Positions 32,719-41,330 of a stretch of DNA of 54,885 bases are shown one piece after another; within the stretch, counting starts at the first letter, position 1; each line of letters opens with the position of its first letter. A model generated the notes under the pieces. The model was not told where the DNA came from, ran no database searches, and saw only the letters and a program-made list of their open reading frames with translations. The position numbers and the translations under genes were made by a program. This DNA is from Parvibaculum sp036499025 (GTDB lineage Bacteria; Pseudomonadota; Alphaproteobacteria; Parvibaculales; Parvibaculaceae): NCBI GenBank assembly GCA_036499025.1, contig DASYEM010000025.1, forward strand, positions 1-54,885, read 5' to 3'.

Positions 32719-33909
32719 ATGCTGCACGTCACCAGCGCGCCCGACGACAAGGCTCTCTCGGAATCCGTTCGCCGCCAGGCGGATGAAATTGCGTTGCCCG
32801 ACAAGCTGGCGATCACGTCCATTTTTGGACGGCCCTTCGATCCCAAAATCTGGTCGGGCGCGCCGAATAATGTGGCGACCGCCTTCGAGCGGCTCGGCGT
32901 TGAGACTATCGACGCGTTTCCACACCTCACGCGCTTCGAAAGATCGCTCTTTGGTGTGAAATATATGCTGTCTGGCTATGGTCGATTGCCGACCAGCCTG
33001 TCTCTCTTTCGTGGCGCGGAAGTGCGCGCCCTTCGCGCCCGGCGTCTGGCGAAGCGGCTGAAAGACGTCGATGTGCGGCGCGTTCTCCATACGGGCACCC
33101 TCGATCTTCCGGCTTGCGACACGGATGCCGTCGATCATTTTCTTTATTGCGACCACACCTGGGATCTCTGGTTCCGCCATCGCGACGCCGCAGATCCGCA
33201 TACGCCGAAGGCGTTTCGAATTTTCGATGACTATGACCGGACATGCTATGCGCAGATGCGCCACATTTTCACCTTCGGCACTTATGTCCGCGACAACCTG
33301 ATCTCGCATTACGGTGTCGCGCCTGAGCGCGTGACCGCTGTCGGTTCAGGCATGGGGCCGATCGATCCCTATTTCGGCGCGAAAACTTACGACAATCATT
33401 TGATGCTCTTCGTCGCAAAGCATCTCTTCGCGGAGAAAGGCGGTCATCTCGTTCTGGATGCTTTCGCCATCGCAAAGCAGAGCAGACCAGAACTGCGCCT
33501 CATCGTTGTGTGGGACGGCAAAGACAAAAATCTGCCGCGCCGCTATCCGCATGTGGAGTTTCGAACGCAGCTGCGTTGGGGCGCGCTGACGCGTCTCTAC
33601 CGCGAGGCGTCGCTCTTCGTACAGCCGATGCTTAACGATCCCTGGGGGCAGGTTTATCTGGAGGCGCTCGTCTCGCGCACCCCTGTTCTGGGCCTTGACC
33701 GCAACGGTCTGCCCGAGATCACAGAGAACGGCAGGCATGGCTTTCTGGTCGCCGAGCCCGATGCGCGGGCAATTGCCGCCGCCATGCTTGACGCCGCGTC
33801 CGATCCGTCGCGCCTCGATCGCATGGGGCTCAGCGGCCAGAGGCATGTCTTGAAGAATTATTCGTGGGATGGCGTCGCCCGGCAAATGGCTTTCGTGATG
33901 GCTTCATAG
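32719..33909 (+). CDS. Glycosyltransferase (GT4 family)
   Basis: A 396-residue GT4-type glycosyltransferase. The second domain is clear: LMLFVAKHLFAEKGGHLVLDAF, RLIVVWDGKDKN, then FVQPMLNDPWGQVYLEALVSRTPVLGL with the E-x7-E-like donor-binding region, and LPEITENGRHGFLV. HIFTFGTYVRDNLISHYGV ends the first domain. ATG 32719 has GGAG about 10 nt upstream; in-frame codons reach 32641 from a TTG, but the conserved part starts at the ATG. It opens the plus-strand arm with gmd and fcl 53 bp downstream, so a deoxyhexose- or mannose-related donor is possible but unproven. Confidence 0.85.
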   Translation: MLHVTSAPDDKALSESVRRQADEIALPDKLAITSIFGRPFDPKIWSGAPNNVATAFERLGVETIDAFPHLTRFERSLFGVKYMLSGYGRLPTSLSLFRGAEVRALRARRLAKRLKDVDVRRVLHTGTLDLPACDTDAVDHFLYCDHTWDLWFRHRDAADPHTPKAFRIFDDYDRTCYAQMRHIFTFGTYVRDNLISHYGVAPERVTAVGSGMGPIDPYFGAKTYDNHLMLFVAKHLFAEKGGHLVLDAFAIAKQSRPELRLIVVWDGKDKNLPRRYPHVEFRTQLRWGALTRLYREASLFVQPMLNDPWGQVYLEALVSRTPVLGLDRNGLPEITENGRHGFLVAEPDARAIAAAMLDAASDPSRLDRMGLSGQRHVLKNYSWDGVARQMAFVMAS

Positions 33910-33962
33910 ACGCAAACCGAAACCGCCTTCAGTAACGATCTGTATTTGAGAGAGGATTATCC

Positions 33963-35024
33963 ATGACACGTAAAGTTGCGCTGATCACCGGCGTCACCGG
34001 CCAAGACGGCTCGTATCTCGCCAAGTTTCTGCTCGACAGGGGCTATACGGTCCACGGAGTCAAGCGCCGCTCCTCGTCTCTCAATACGGGCCGCGTCGAT
34101 CATCTCTACCGCGATCCGCACGACTTCGGCGTCAATTTCTTCATGCATTACGGCGACGTCACCGACAGCACGAATCTGATCCGTATCGTGCAGGAAACGC
34201 GACCGACCGAGATTTACAACCTCGCCGCCCAGAGTCACGTTCAGGTGAGCTTCGAGACGCCGGAATATACCGCGAATGCCGACGGCATCGGCACGCTTCG
34301 TCTGCTTGAGGCGATCCGCATTCTCGGCATGGAAAAAGACGTCCGCTTCTATCAGGCATCGACCTCCGAACTCTTCGGCAAGGTGCAGGAGGTGCCGCAA
34401 CGCGAGACGACGCCGTTCTATCCCCGCTCGCCTTATGCGGCGGCGAAGATGTACGCTTACTGGATCACCGTGAATTATCGCGAGGCGTATAATATGCACG
34501 CCTCGAACGGCATTCTTTTCAATCATGAAAGCCCCGTGCGCGGCGAGACCTTCGTCACGCGCAAGATCACGCGTGCTGCGGCGGCGATTGAGCTCGGCCT
34601 TCAGGACAAGCTCTTCCTCGGCAATCTTGACGCCCAGCGCGACTGGGGTCATGCCCGGGACTATGCCGAGGGCATGTGGATGGTGCTTCAGCAAAAGGAG
34701 CCGGACGATTACGTGCTGGCGACTGGCGAAATGCACACGGTGCGTGAATTTGTCGAACTCTCCTTCCGCCACCTTGATCGGCAGGTTGAGTGGGAGGGGA
34801 GCGGCATCGAGGAAAAAGGACGCTGTGCGAGGACCGGCAAAGTGCTGGTCGAAGTCGATCCCGCTTACTTCCGCCCCACCGAAGTCGAACAGCTTCTCGG
34901 AGATCCGACCAAGGCAAACACAAAGCTTGGCTGGAGGCACAAGACCAATTTCGGGCAACTCGTTTCCGAGATGGTCGATGCTGACCTACTGTCGCTTCAG
35001 CGTGAAAGGCTTGCCAATGCGTAA
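33963..35024 (+). CDS. gmd: GDP-mannose 4,6-dehydratase
   Basis: Converts GDP-mannose to GDP-4-keto-6-deoxymannose, the first step to GDP-L-fucose (or GDP-rhamnose/perosamine). The 353-residue length is normal. GVTGQDGSYLAKFLLDRGY begins at residue 10, RRSSSLNTGR binds NADP, and SPYAAAK holds the catalytic Tyr158 and Lys162. GDP-mannose would come from manC at the far end of the locus. The stop overlaps the fcl start by 8 nt (ATGCGTAA). Confidence 0.97.
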   Translation: MTRKVALITGVTGQDGSYLAKFLLDRGYTVHGVKRRSSSLNTGRVDHLYRDPHDFGVNFFMHYGDVTDSTNLIRIVQETRPTEIYNLAAQSHVQVSFETPEYTANADGIGTLRLLEAIRILGMEKDVRFYQASTSELFGKVQEVPQRETTPFYPRSPYAAAKMYAYWITVNYREAYNMHASNGILFNHESPVRGETFVTRKITRAAAAIELGLQDKLFLGNLDAQRDWGHARDYAEGMWMVLQQKEPDDYVLATGEMHTVREFVELSFRHLDRQVEWEGSGIEEKGRCARTGKVLVEVDPAYFRPTEVEQLLGDPTKANTKLGWRHKTNFGQLVSEMVDADLLSLQRERLANA

Positions 35025-35988
35025 GGCAGAGCTCTACAGCCTCGCCGGAAAGCGCGTCTGGGTGGCGGGACATCGCGGCATGGTGGGCTCCGCGATCCTG
35101 CGCCGCCTCGAGCGCGAGGATTGCGAAATCCTGACGGCACCGCGCAATGAAGTCGATCTGCGGCGGCCCGAACAAGTCGAGGCCTGGATGGGCAAGACCG
35201 GTCCGCAAGCGGTGTTCCTCGCGGCGGCGCGTGTTGGCGGCATTCTCGCCAACGACACGCGGCCGGCGGAGTTTCTCTACGATAACTTGATGATTGAGGC
35301 GAATATCATCGAGGCGGCGAAGCGGTTCCGGGTCGAAAAACTTCTTTTCCTGGGTTCGTCCTGCATCTACCCGAAAATGGCGACGCAACCCATCGAGGAA
35401 GATGCCCTGCTATCGGGTCCGCTTGAACCGACCAATCAGTGGTATGCGATTGCGAAAATCGCCGGCATCAAACTGGCGCAAGCCTATCGCCGGCAATATG
35501 ACTGCGATTTCATCTCGGCGATGCCGACGAATCTTTATGGGCCTGGCGACAATTTCGATCTGCTCTCAAGCCATGTGTTGCCCGCCCTGATCGCCAAGGC
35601 GCATCAGGCGAGGATCGATCAGACGCCGGTGCTCGAAATCTGGGGCACAGGCACGCCGAAGCGCGAGTTCCTGCATGTCGATGACGCCGCCGACGCCTCC
35701 GTTCATCTGATGAAGAACTACACAGGCGAAGAGCATATCAATCTCGGTGTGGGCGCCGATATCGCCATCGCTGATGTCGCGAGCCTCGTCTGCGATATCG
35801 TCGGGTATCGCGGCGCGCTGCAATTCGACATCGGAAAACCGGACGGCACGCCGAGGAAGCTTCTCGATGTAAGCCATATGGCGGATCTCGGATGGCGTTC
35901 AAGGATTTCCCTGAGTGACGGCATTGCCGACACTTATCGTTGGTTCCTCGAAAACGTGGCTGAAGAGCGGTCCGGTGTTTATGCCTAA
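35017..35988 (+). CDS. fcl: GDP-L-fucose synthase
   Basis: Epimerises and reduces GDP-4-keto-6-deoxymannose to GDP-L-fucose. The 323-residue product has GHRGMVGS at 18-25, FLAAARVGGILANDTRPAEF, LGSSCIYPKMATQPI, NQWYAIAKIAG with the Tyr/Lys pair, and PTNLYGPGDNFD, all characteristic of Fcl/WcaG. The ATG at 35017 overlaps gmd by 8 nt; the longer open frame upstream runs through gmd in another frame. Its own stop overlaps the flippase start by 8 nt. Presence of fcl indicates fucose as a component of the polymer. Confidence 0.95.
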   Translation: MRKAELYSLAGKRVWVAGHRGMVGSAILRRLEREDCEILTAPRNEVDLRRPEQVEAWMGKTGPQAVFLAAARVGGILANDTRPAEFLYDNLMIEANIIEAAKRFRVEKLLFLGSSCIYPKMATQPIEEDALLSGPLEPTNQWYAIAKIAGIKLAQAYRRQYDCDFISAMPTNLYGPGDNFDLLSSHVLPALIAKAHQARIDQTPVLEIWGTGTPKREFLHVDDAADASVHLMKNYTGEEHINLGVGADIAIADVASLVCDIVGYRGALQFDIGKPDGTPRKLLDVSHMADLGWRSRISLSDGIADTYRWFLENVAEERSGVYA

Positions 35989-37498
35989 GCGCGATCCCGC
36001 CGAGCATTTTCGTACCGAGCATCTGGTGGATGACATTGCAGGACGCTCAATCAGGGGTGGCGCCGTCACCGTTGGCGCGCAGATATTGAAGATTGTCATG
36101 CAGTTCGGCGTGACGATTGTGCTCGCCCGTCTGCTGAAGCCTGAGGCCTTCGGCCTTGTCGCTATGGTGGCCGTGGTCTTGACCTTCCTTGAAACCTTCA
36201 AGGATCTGGGTCTGTCGGCCGCGACCGTGCAGCGCGAAATAATCACGCATCAGGAAGTCAGCACGCTCTTTTGGGTCAATGCAGCTCTGGGGCTTGTCGC
36301 CGCGCTATTGATGATACCGCTGGCCCCTCTGCTCGCCTGGTTTTACGGCGAGCCGGAGCTTGTCGGCATCACCTTGGCGCTCGGCTTCGGCTTTGCCTTA
36401 AGCGGCCTATCGACCCAGCATCTCGCTCTGCTGCGACGTCAGATGCGGTTTTCTGTGCTGGCCTCGATCCAGATGGGCGCGGAGATCATCGGTATGGCGG
36501 CGGCACTCATCGCGGCCTATCAGGGCATGGGCTATTGGGCGCTGATCCTGCAGCGACTTGTCTGGGCGGCCTGTATGGCGCTGGGGGGGTGGCTCTTTTG
36601 CGGTTGGCGCCCGGGTTGGCCTGGGAAACTGAGTGAAGTCCACTCGCTGCTCGGTTTTGGCGGTTATGTCACCGGCTCCAACCTTGCCAACCTGCTGGTA
36701 CGCAACATGGATCAGGTGTTGATCGGCTGGTATTGGGGGGCGACGCCGCTCGGCCTTTATGATCGCGCCTATAAAATTCTGCTGTTGCCGATCAACAATC
36801 TCAATGCGCCGCTCTTCTCCGTTGCGATGCCTGCGCTAAGCCGCCTCGCGGGTGAGCCGGAGCGTTATCGGCGTACCTATCTCGGCATGGTCGAGAAATT
36901 GAGCATGGTCACCATGCCCTGCGCGGCGCTTCTGGTCGCGGCGCCGGATCTCGTCGTGCGGCTGCTGTTCGGGCCGCAATGGGTGGCGGCTACGCCTATC
37001 GTCGGCTGGCTTGGCCTCGCGGCTCTCTATCAGCCGATCAGCTATACATGCAGCTGGCTTTTTATGACGCAGAACAGAACGGCGGAAATGTTCCGCTGGG
37101 GCTTGATCAGTTCTGGTCTTCTCGCTGTCTCGATTGTCGTCGGCCTTCCTTTTGGAGCCGAGGGGGTGGCGGCGAGCTTTGCCGTCAGCGGCATCGTCAT
37201 CCGCATGCCGGCGCTTTTCTGGGCCGTTGGTCGTGAGGGGCCTGTGAGATCGCTCGACATCGTGAAGACGATGGTGCCCTCAATGGTTGCTTCCGGCCTC
37301 GTCATTGCGTCGGTGCTGTTGTTGCGCCATTCGCATGCCTTCGATGCGGCGGCGCTGGGCCCGGCGCTTGCCCTTGCGAGTTTCGTGACTGTGATCGTCA
37401 CGCTCGCCTGCTTCGCGATGCTTCCTCAAAGTCGCCGGGCGCTTGTCGATTTTCGAACAATGTCGGGCTCTCTCCTCCAGCGGAGGGTCAATGCCTGA
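35981..37498 (+). CDS. Polysaccharide flippase (Wzx/WzxC-like, MOP superfamily)
   Basis: A 505-residue integral membrane protein with about 12-14 hydrophobic segments. The N-terminal cytoplasmic stretch and VTVGAQILKIVMQFGVTIVLARLL, FGLVAMVAVVLTFLETFKDLG and QMRFSVLASIQMGAEIIGM fit the WzxC/lipopolysaccharide-exporter group. It should flip undecaprenyl-linked repeat units to the periplasm for the polymerase encoded at 42577. ATG 35981 overlaps fcl by 8 nt and the stop overlaps the next glycosyltransferase by 8 nt, both as ATGCCTRA. Confidence 0.9.
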   Translation: MPKRDPAEHFRTEHLVDDIAGRSIRGGAVTVGAQILKIVMQFGVTIVLARLLKPEAFGLVAMVAVVLTFLETFKDLGLSAATVQREIITHQEVSTLFWVNAALGLVAALLMIPLAPLLAWFYGEPELVGITLALGFGFALSGLSTQHLALLRRQMRFSVLASIQMGAEIIGMAAALIAAYQGMGYWALILQRLVWAACMALGGWLFCGWRPGWPGKLSEVHSLLGFGGYVTGSNLANLLVRNMDQVLIGWYWGATPLGLYDRAYKILLLPINNLNAPLFSVAMPALSRLAGEPERYRRTYLGMVEKLSMVTMPCAALLVAAPDLVVRLLFGPQWVAATPIVGWLGLAALYQPISYTCSWLFMTQNRTAEMFRWGLISSGLLAVSIVVGLPFGAEGVAASFAVSGIVIRMPALFWAVGREGPVRSLDIVKTMVPSMVASGLVIASVLLLRHSHAFDAAALGPALALASFVTVIVTLACFAMLPQSRRALVDFRTMSGSLLQRRVNA

Positions 37499-38780
37499 TC
37501 TCCTGAAAGAGCGAAAGGTTTCTTCGCAGGCGATGCGACATGAGCACACACAGCGCGATATGGAACGCCCACTGCGGATTGCGATGTTCGTCAACGAATT
37601 TCCGGCGCTCAGCGAAACCTTCGTGTTGAATCAGATCACCGGCCTTCTCGATCTCGGGCATGACGTGACGATCATAGCGACACAGGGCCGCGCCGAGAAA
37701 GGCGTACACGCCGACGTCATGCGCTATGGATTGACCGAACGCCTCCAATATCGCGACATGCCTGCCTCGCGCATACGAAGGCTTGCGCAACTTCCCAGCC
37801 TCCTCCGACGGGATCCAGCGATGTCGATGAAAGCGCTCGACGCCGCACGTTATGGCCGCGAAGCGACATCATTGAGTTTACTTTATTGGGCAGATGGCCT
37901 GAAGCATTGCGAGCCTTTCGATGTCATTCATTGTCATTTCGGCATCGTCGGTCGCACGGCCGCTCACTTGCGCGAGATAGGCGCCTTGCGTGGCAAGCTC
38001 GTGACGACATTCCATGGCGTCGATATGAGCGCCTGTCTCGACCGCGACCCAGACCTCTATCAACGGCTCTTTAAACAGGGCGACCTTTTTTTACCGATTT
38101 CAACGCATTGGCGAGAAAAGCTCATCGCACATGGTTGCGATCCGGCGCGCATCGAAATCCATCGCATGGGCATCGATCCCTCGCGCTTTCCGTTGACGAA
38201 ACGCACTGAGAAGCCGGACGGCGTGCGGATATTGACCATCGGGCGGTTGGTGGAAAAAAAGGGGATTGAATATGGACTTCGCGCGGTTGCGCTTCTCGCG
38301 CAGAGGGGCGTGGCGCTACGCTACGACATTGTCGGCGACGGACCTCTGCGTCAGCCTCTGGAAGCTCTGGCCGTCGAGCTTGGCATTGCCGAGCAGGTAA
38401 CCTTTCGCGGCTCCATGGTTCAAAAAGACGTCATTCGGATCATGCAAGAGAATGACGTTCTGTTGGCGCCGAGCGTCACCGATGCGACCGGCGATCAGGA
38501 GGGTATCCCGGTCACGATCATGGAAGCGATGGCGACGGGAATGCCCGTCATCTCGAGCTGGCATAGTGGCATTCCAGAGCTTGTCGAAGATGCCTCAAGC
38601 GGGCTTCTCGTCAAAGAACGTGACGTTGAAGGTCTCGCTGCCGCGCTGGAAACACTCATCGTTGCCCCGGCGCGCCGGGTCCTCATGGGTATCGCCGCCC
38701 GCGCGAAGATCGTCGCCGACTACGACATAGAGAAGCTCAATCGCGCGCTTGAAACGCGTTACCGCTCGGTGATTCCCTAG
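37491..38780 (+). CDS. Glycosyltransferase (GT4, colanic-acid WcaL-like)
   Basis: A 429-residue GT4 enzyme: RIAMFVNEFPALSETFVLNQ and HDVTIIAT in the first domain, VIHCHFGIVGRTAAHL, LVTTFHGVDMS, then ILTIGRLVEKKGIEYGLRAV and LAPSVTDATGDQEGIPVTIMEAMATGMPVIS, with the donor-binding E-x7-E. The LSETF start is typical of WcaL-like transferases. ATG 37491 follows CGGAGGG and overlaps the flippase by 8 nt. Its last 44 bp overlap the convergent pyruvyl-transferase gene. Confidence 0.9.
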   Translation: MPDLLKERKVSSQAMRHEHTQRDMERPLRIAMFVNEFPALSETFVLNQITGLLDLGHDVTIIATQGRAEKGVHADVMRYGLTERLQYRDMPASRIRRLAQLPSLLRRDPAMSMKALDAARYGREATSLSLLYWADGLKHCEPFDVIHCHFGIVGRTAAHLREIGALRGKLVTTFHGVDMSACLDRDPDLYQRLFKQGDLFLPISTHWREKLIAHGCDPARIEIHRMGIDPSRFPLTKRTEKPDGVRILTIGRLVEKKGIEYGLRAVALLAQRGVALRYDIVGDGPLRQPLEALAVELGIAEQVTFRGSMVQKDVIRIMQENDVLLAPSVTDATGDQEGIPVTIMEAMATGMPVISSWHSGIPELVEDASSGLLVKERDVEGLAAALETLIVAPARRVLMGIAARAKIVADYDIEKLNRALETRYRSVIP

Positions 38781-40056
38781 GCTTTTCCGTCTCCCATCGA
38801 AGCGCGCGAGCGATATGGCCGCCGGCATCGAAAGCGGATTGGCGGGCGGTGGCCACTTTCGCCCAGGCTTCATCCGCATGCTCGCTCCAGAATGACGCAG
38901 CTTTGGCGAAAGCCACGAGGATCGCTTCGGGTGAAATATCTTCCACGTCGATCGTGGCCTCGCCGAGCCCGAAGCCGCGGAAGAGCTCCGTTGTCTTGAA
39001 CTCATATGAGATCGGCAAAACAGGCGTGCCCGCGCAGAGCGACAGAATGGCCGCATGGAGGCGCGTGGCGACCGTGAGATCGTAGGTTGAAAGCTCGGCG
39101 ATGAGCCGGGCCGGTTGGCGGAAGGAGCGGTCGATAGTGACGTGTCCGCGAACGCGATGCGGAAGGCGCTCGACGATCTCTTCGGCCGTTCGCGCGTCGT
39201 CGGTCCAATATTCCGGCGTGCCCTGGCAGGTGGAGATGAAAGTGACCTCGGCGTGCCAGCGTTCCGTCAGATCGGCGACCAGTGTCGAGAGCGCCGTGAA
39301 ATAGCGCTCCATACCGTCTTGCCGCGAGCCCGCATGGAAATGCGGCCAATCGCGAACCGAGATCGCGACGCGCCAGCGACCGCGCGATGGGGGAAAAGCG
39401 CGATCCGGCAAGTCCGAGCGCGCGAGCGCGAAAGCCGCGTCGGCGCAGAGACGGACACGCTGTCGAGGAATGCCGAGCTCATCCAGATGGCGCAAGGAGA
39501 GCTGATCCCGAACGAGGACGAGGGTTGCCCGGCGCAGAAGCCAGCGCAGAAGGCGTCTATGCCCGATCGATTGAAAAGGCCCGAGGCTCTGCGTGAAGAG
39601 GATACGCGGCTTGCCCAGCGCCTCCGCGATCAGGAAATCGAGAAGCTTGGACGTCAGCGAATAATGCGGAACGAGATAGGTGCCGCCGGACGAAACGACG
39701 AGATCGGCCTTCGCGTAATCGGCCAGCGTTTCGCGCAGCGCTTCCGGTAGGAATTTCGCAGCGCCGCCCGGCATGATTCTCATTAGTCCGGCAATGGCCA
39801 GAATGCCGAGCGCCGCTATAGCAGGCTTCACGCGGCCTCGGGCCCAGTCCGTGACCCCGCTATAGATATCGTTTCGGAATGCGATCTGCGGATAATATCG
39901 GTTTGAGGCCTTGGCGGCCATGTCGTGCACGATGAAGTGGACGTCATCGCCGAACTCGCGCCGCAGAATGTCGATCGTCGCATGCAGGATGGCCGCGTCG
40001 CCGCCGTTCAATGCGATGGCATTGGTGATAAGGATATTGCGAACCGGCTTTTTCAT
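38737..40056 (-). CDS. Polysaccharide pyruvyl transferase family protein
   Basis: A 439-residue protein with the pyruvyl-transferase (WcaK/CsaB-type) pattern: ILITNAIALNGGDAAILHA at the N-terminus, KADLVVSSGGTYLVPHY, PRILFTQSLGPFQS, LVLVRDQLSLRHLDELGI, and a C-terminal VATRLHAAILSLCAGTPVLPISYE holding the conserved Arg-His. It would transfer pyruvate from phosphoenolpyruvate to a sugar as a ketal, adding negative charge. ATG 40056 overlaps the beta-helix gene stop by 4 nt. It is the last gene of the minus-strand arm and overlaps the convergent glycosyltransferase by 44 bp. Confidence 0.87.
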   Translation of the reverse strand: MKKPVRNILITNAIALNGGDAAILHATIDILRREFGDDVHFIVHDMAAKASNRYYPQIAFRNDIYSGVTDWARGRVKPAIAALGILAIAGLMRIMPGGAAKFLPEALRETLADYAKADLVVSSGGTYLVPHYSLTSKLLDFLIAEALGKPRILFTQSLGPFQSIGHRRLLRWLLRRATLVLVRDQLSLRHLDELGIPRQRVRLCADAAFALARSDLPDRAFPPSRGRWRVAISVRDWPHFHAGSRQDGMERYFTALSTLVADLTERWHAEVTFISTCQGTPEYWTDDARTAEEIVERLPHRVRGHVTIDRSFRQPARLIAELSTYDLTVATRLHAAILSLCAGTPVLPISYEFKTTELFRGFGLGEATIDVEDISPEAILVAFAKAASFWSEHADEAWAKVATARQSAFDAGGHIARALRWETEKPRESPSGNAFQARD

Positions 40057-41330
40057 ACCGTACCGACCGCGCTGCCGTCGCCGTCGGATAGGGGGTCGCC
40101 TTGCTTGATGCGAAGCCTGCCGGCGCGATCGACCCAGAGAGCGTATTTGCCCAGCCGCACAAGGCTCGCGCTGTTCCACTCCGCTCCGAAGCGCGCGCCT
40201 GCATCATCCCCACCGAGCTGTGCCGCGTCGAAGGCCCCGACCGTATCGACGCCGCCCTGACAGCCGATGATCGTCGCTTTGCCGCGTCCGTTGCTTTGGA
40301 GTTTGGCAAGTCGTGCTCGCTTTGCTTTGCCGCCGCCCGCCGCCGTGCATCCGACCATGACCAGATGGTTGGTGATGAAGCCGCGCAAGAGATGGGTTTG
40401 ATTGTGAATGGAGTAGGCAGTGCAGCCGACAAGCGTGCCAAAGACCTGCAACTGTACGCCGGCATCGCCATCCGCAAAGCCGTCGGCTTTCATGTGGTTG
40501 TTTTCAAAACCACAATTCGACAGAAGCGTACAACCGCTTTTGGCAGAAACGCCGAAAGCGCCGTTCTGCAGGAAGTAACAGCCATGAAAGCTGACATCGC
40601 TGGCGGCGTTGATGAGCGCCGCACCCTGCCCGCCATTGCCCCCAAAGACACAGCCGAAGACATGAACGGCCGAGAGCACGCCGCCATCCGGGCCGTGGCC
40701 CATCGTCGTGCCGTTGCCCTTGTTGTCACGAAAATATGAATTGAAAATCTGGCCCTCGAAAATATTGCCGATCAGGCGCAGGCCGTCGCCACCGCAACCT
40801 TGAACGACGAGGTCGCGTAGGCAAAAATTGTAGATGTAGCTTTGCTCCCGGTTGCAATCGAGAGAAAGGCCGTGACCTTCGCCGCCCTTGCCCTGAATCG
40901 TGAGCCCATCGATGAGCAGATAGCGCGCGGTCGCGTGGCTGACGATTTCGAAAACGTCGCTGCCGTCGGTTATATTCGAGAGCAAGACCGCACCTTGTCC
41001 GCAGATCACAGTCTGTCGCGTCGGTTGGCGTTTGCCGTCCTTCGTCAAGTTGACTTTGAGAGTGCGGGTAACGCGATAAGCTCCCGGCGGGATCACCAAC
41101 ACCCGGCCGCCCTTATCTTTCAGCGCGCCGTCGAATGTCGCGGTCAATGCCGCTTGCAGCGCAGCCGTGTCGTCCGCGACCCCGTCCCCGACCGCGCCGA
41201 AATCGCTCGCGGAAATCATGCGGCTTTGCTTGCCTCCTTGCGCTGAAGGTCTCAGCAGCTCCGATGCATAAGCCGGCGTCGTGGCGATGAGTGCGCCTGT
41301 GCCGGCGGCGAAGAGTTCGCGGCGGTTCAT
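40053..41330 (-). CDS. Exported right-handed beta-helix protein (pectate-lyase-3 type)
   Basis: A 425-residue protein starting MNRRELFAAGTGALIATTPAYA, a twin-arginine-like signal. SASDFGAVGDGVADDTAALQAA at about 40-61 is the pectate-lyase-3 opening, and the middle repeats short N/G-rich strands (VQGCGGDGLRLIGNIF, FRDNKGNGTTMG, VFGGNGGQGAALINAA) of a parallel beta-helix. Such proteins in polysaccharide loci act as lyases, hydrolases or epimerases on the polymer. No catalytic residues can be assigned by eye. It overlaps both neighbours by 4 nt. Confidence 0.8.
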   Translation of the reverse strand: MNRRELFAAGTGALIATTPAYASELLRPSAQGGKQSRMISASDFGAVGDGVADDTAALQAALTATFDGALKDKGGRVLVIPPGAYRVTRTLKVNLTKDGKRQPTRQTVICGQGAVLLSNITDGSDVFEIVSHATARYLLIDGLTIQGKGGEGHGLSLDCNREQSYIYNFCLRDLVVQGCGGDGLRLIGNIFEGQIFNSYFRDNKGNGTTMGHGPDGGVLSAVHVFGCVFGGNGGQGAALINAASDVSFHGCYFLQNGAFGVSAKSGCTLLSNCGFENNHMKADGFADGDAGVQLQVFGTLVGCTAYSIHNQTHLLRGFITNHLVMVGCTAAGGGKAKRARLAKLQSNGRGKATIIGCQGGVDTVGAFDAAQLGGDDAGARFGAEWNSASLVRLGKYALWVDRAGRLRIKQGDPLSDGDGSAVGTV

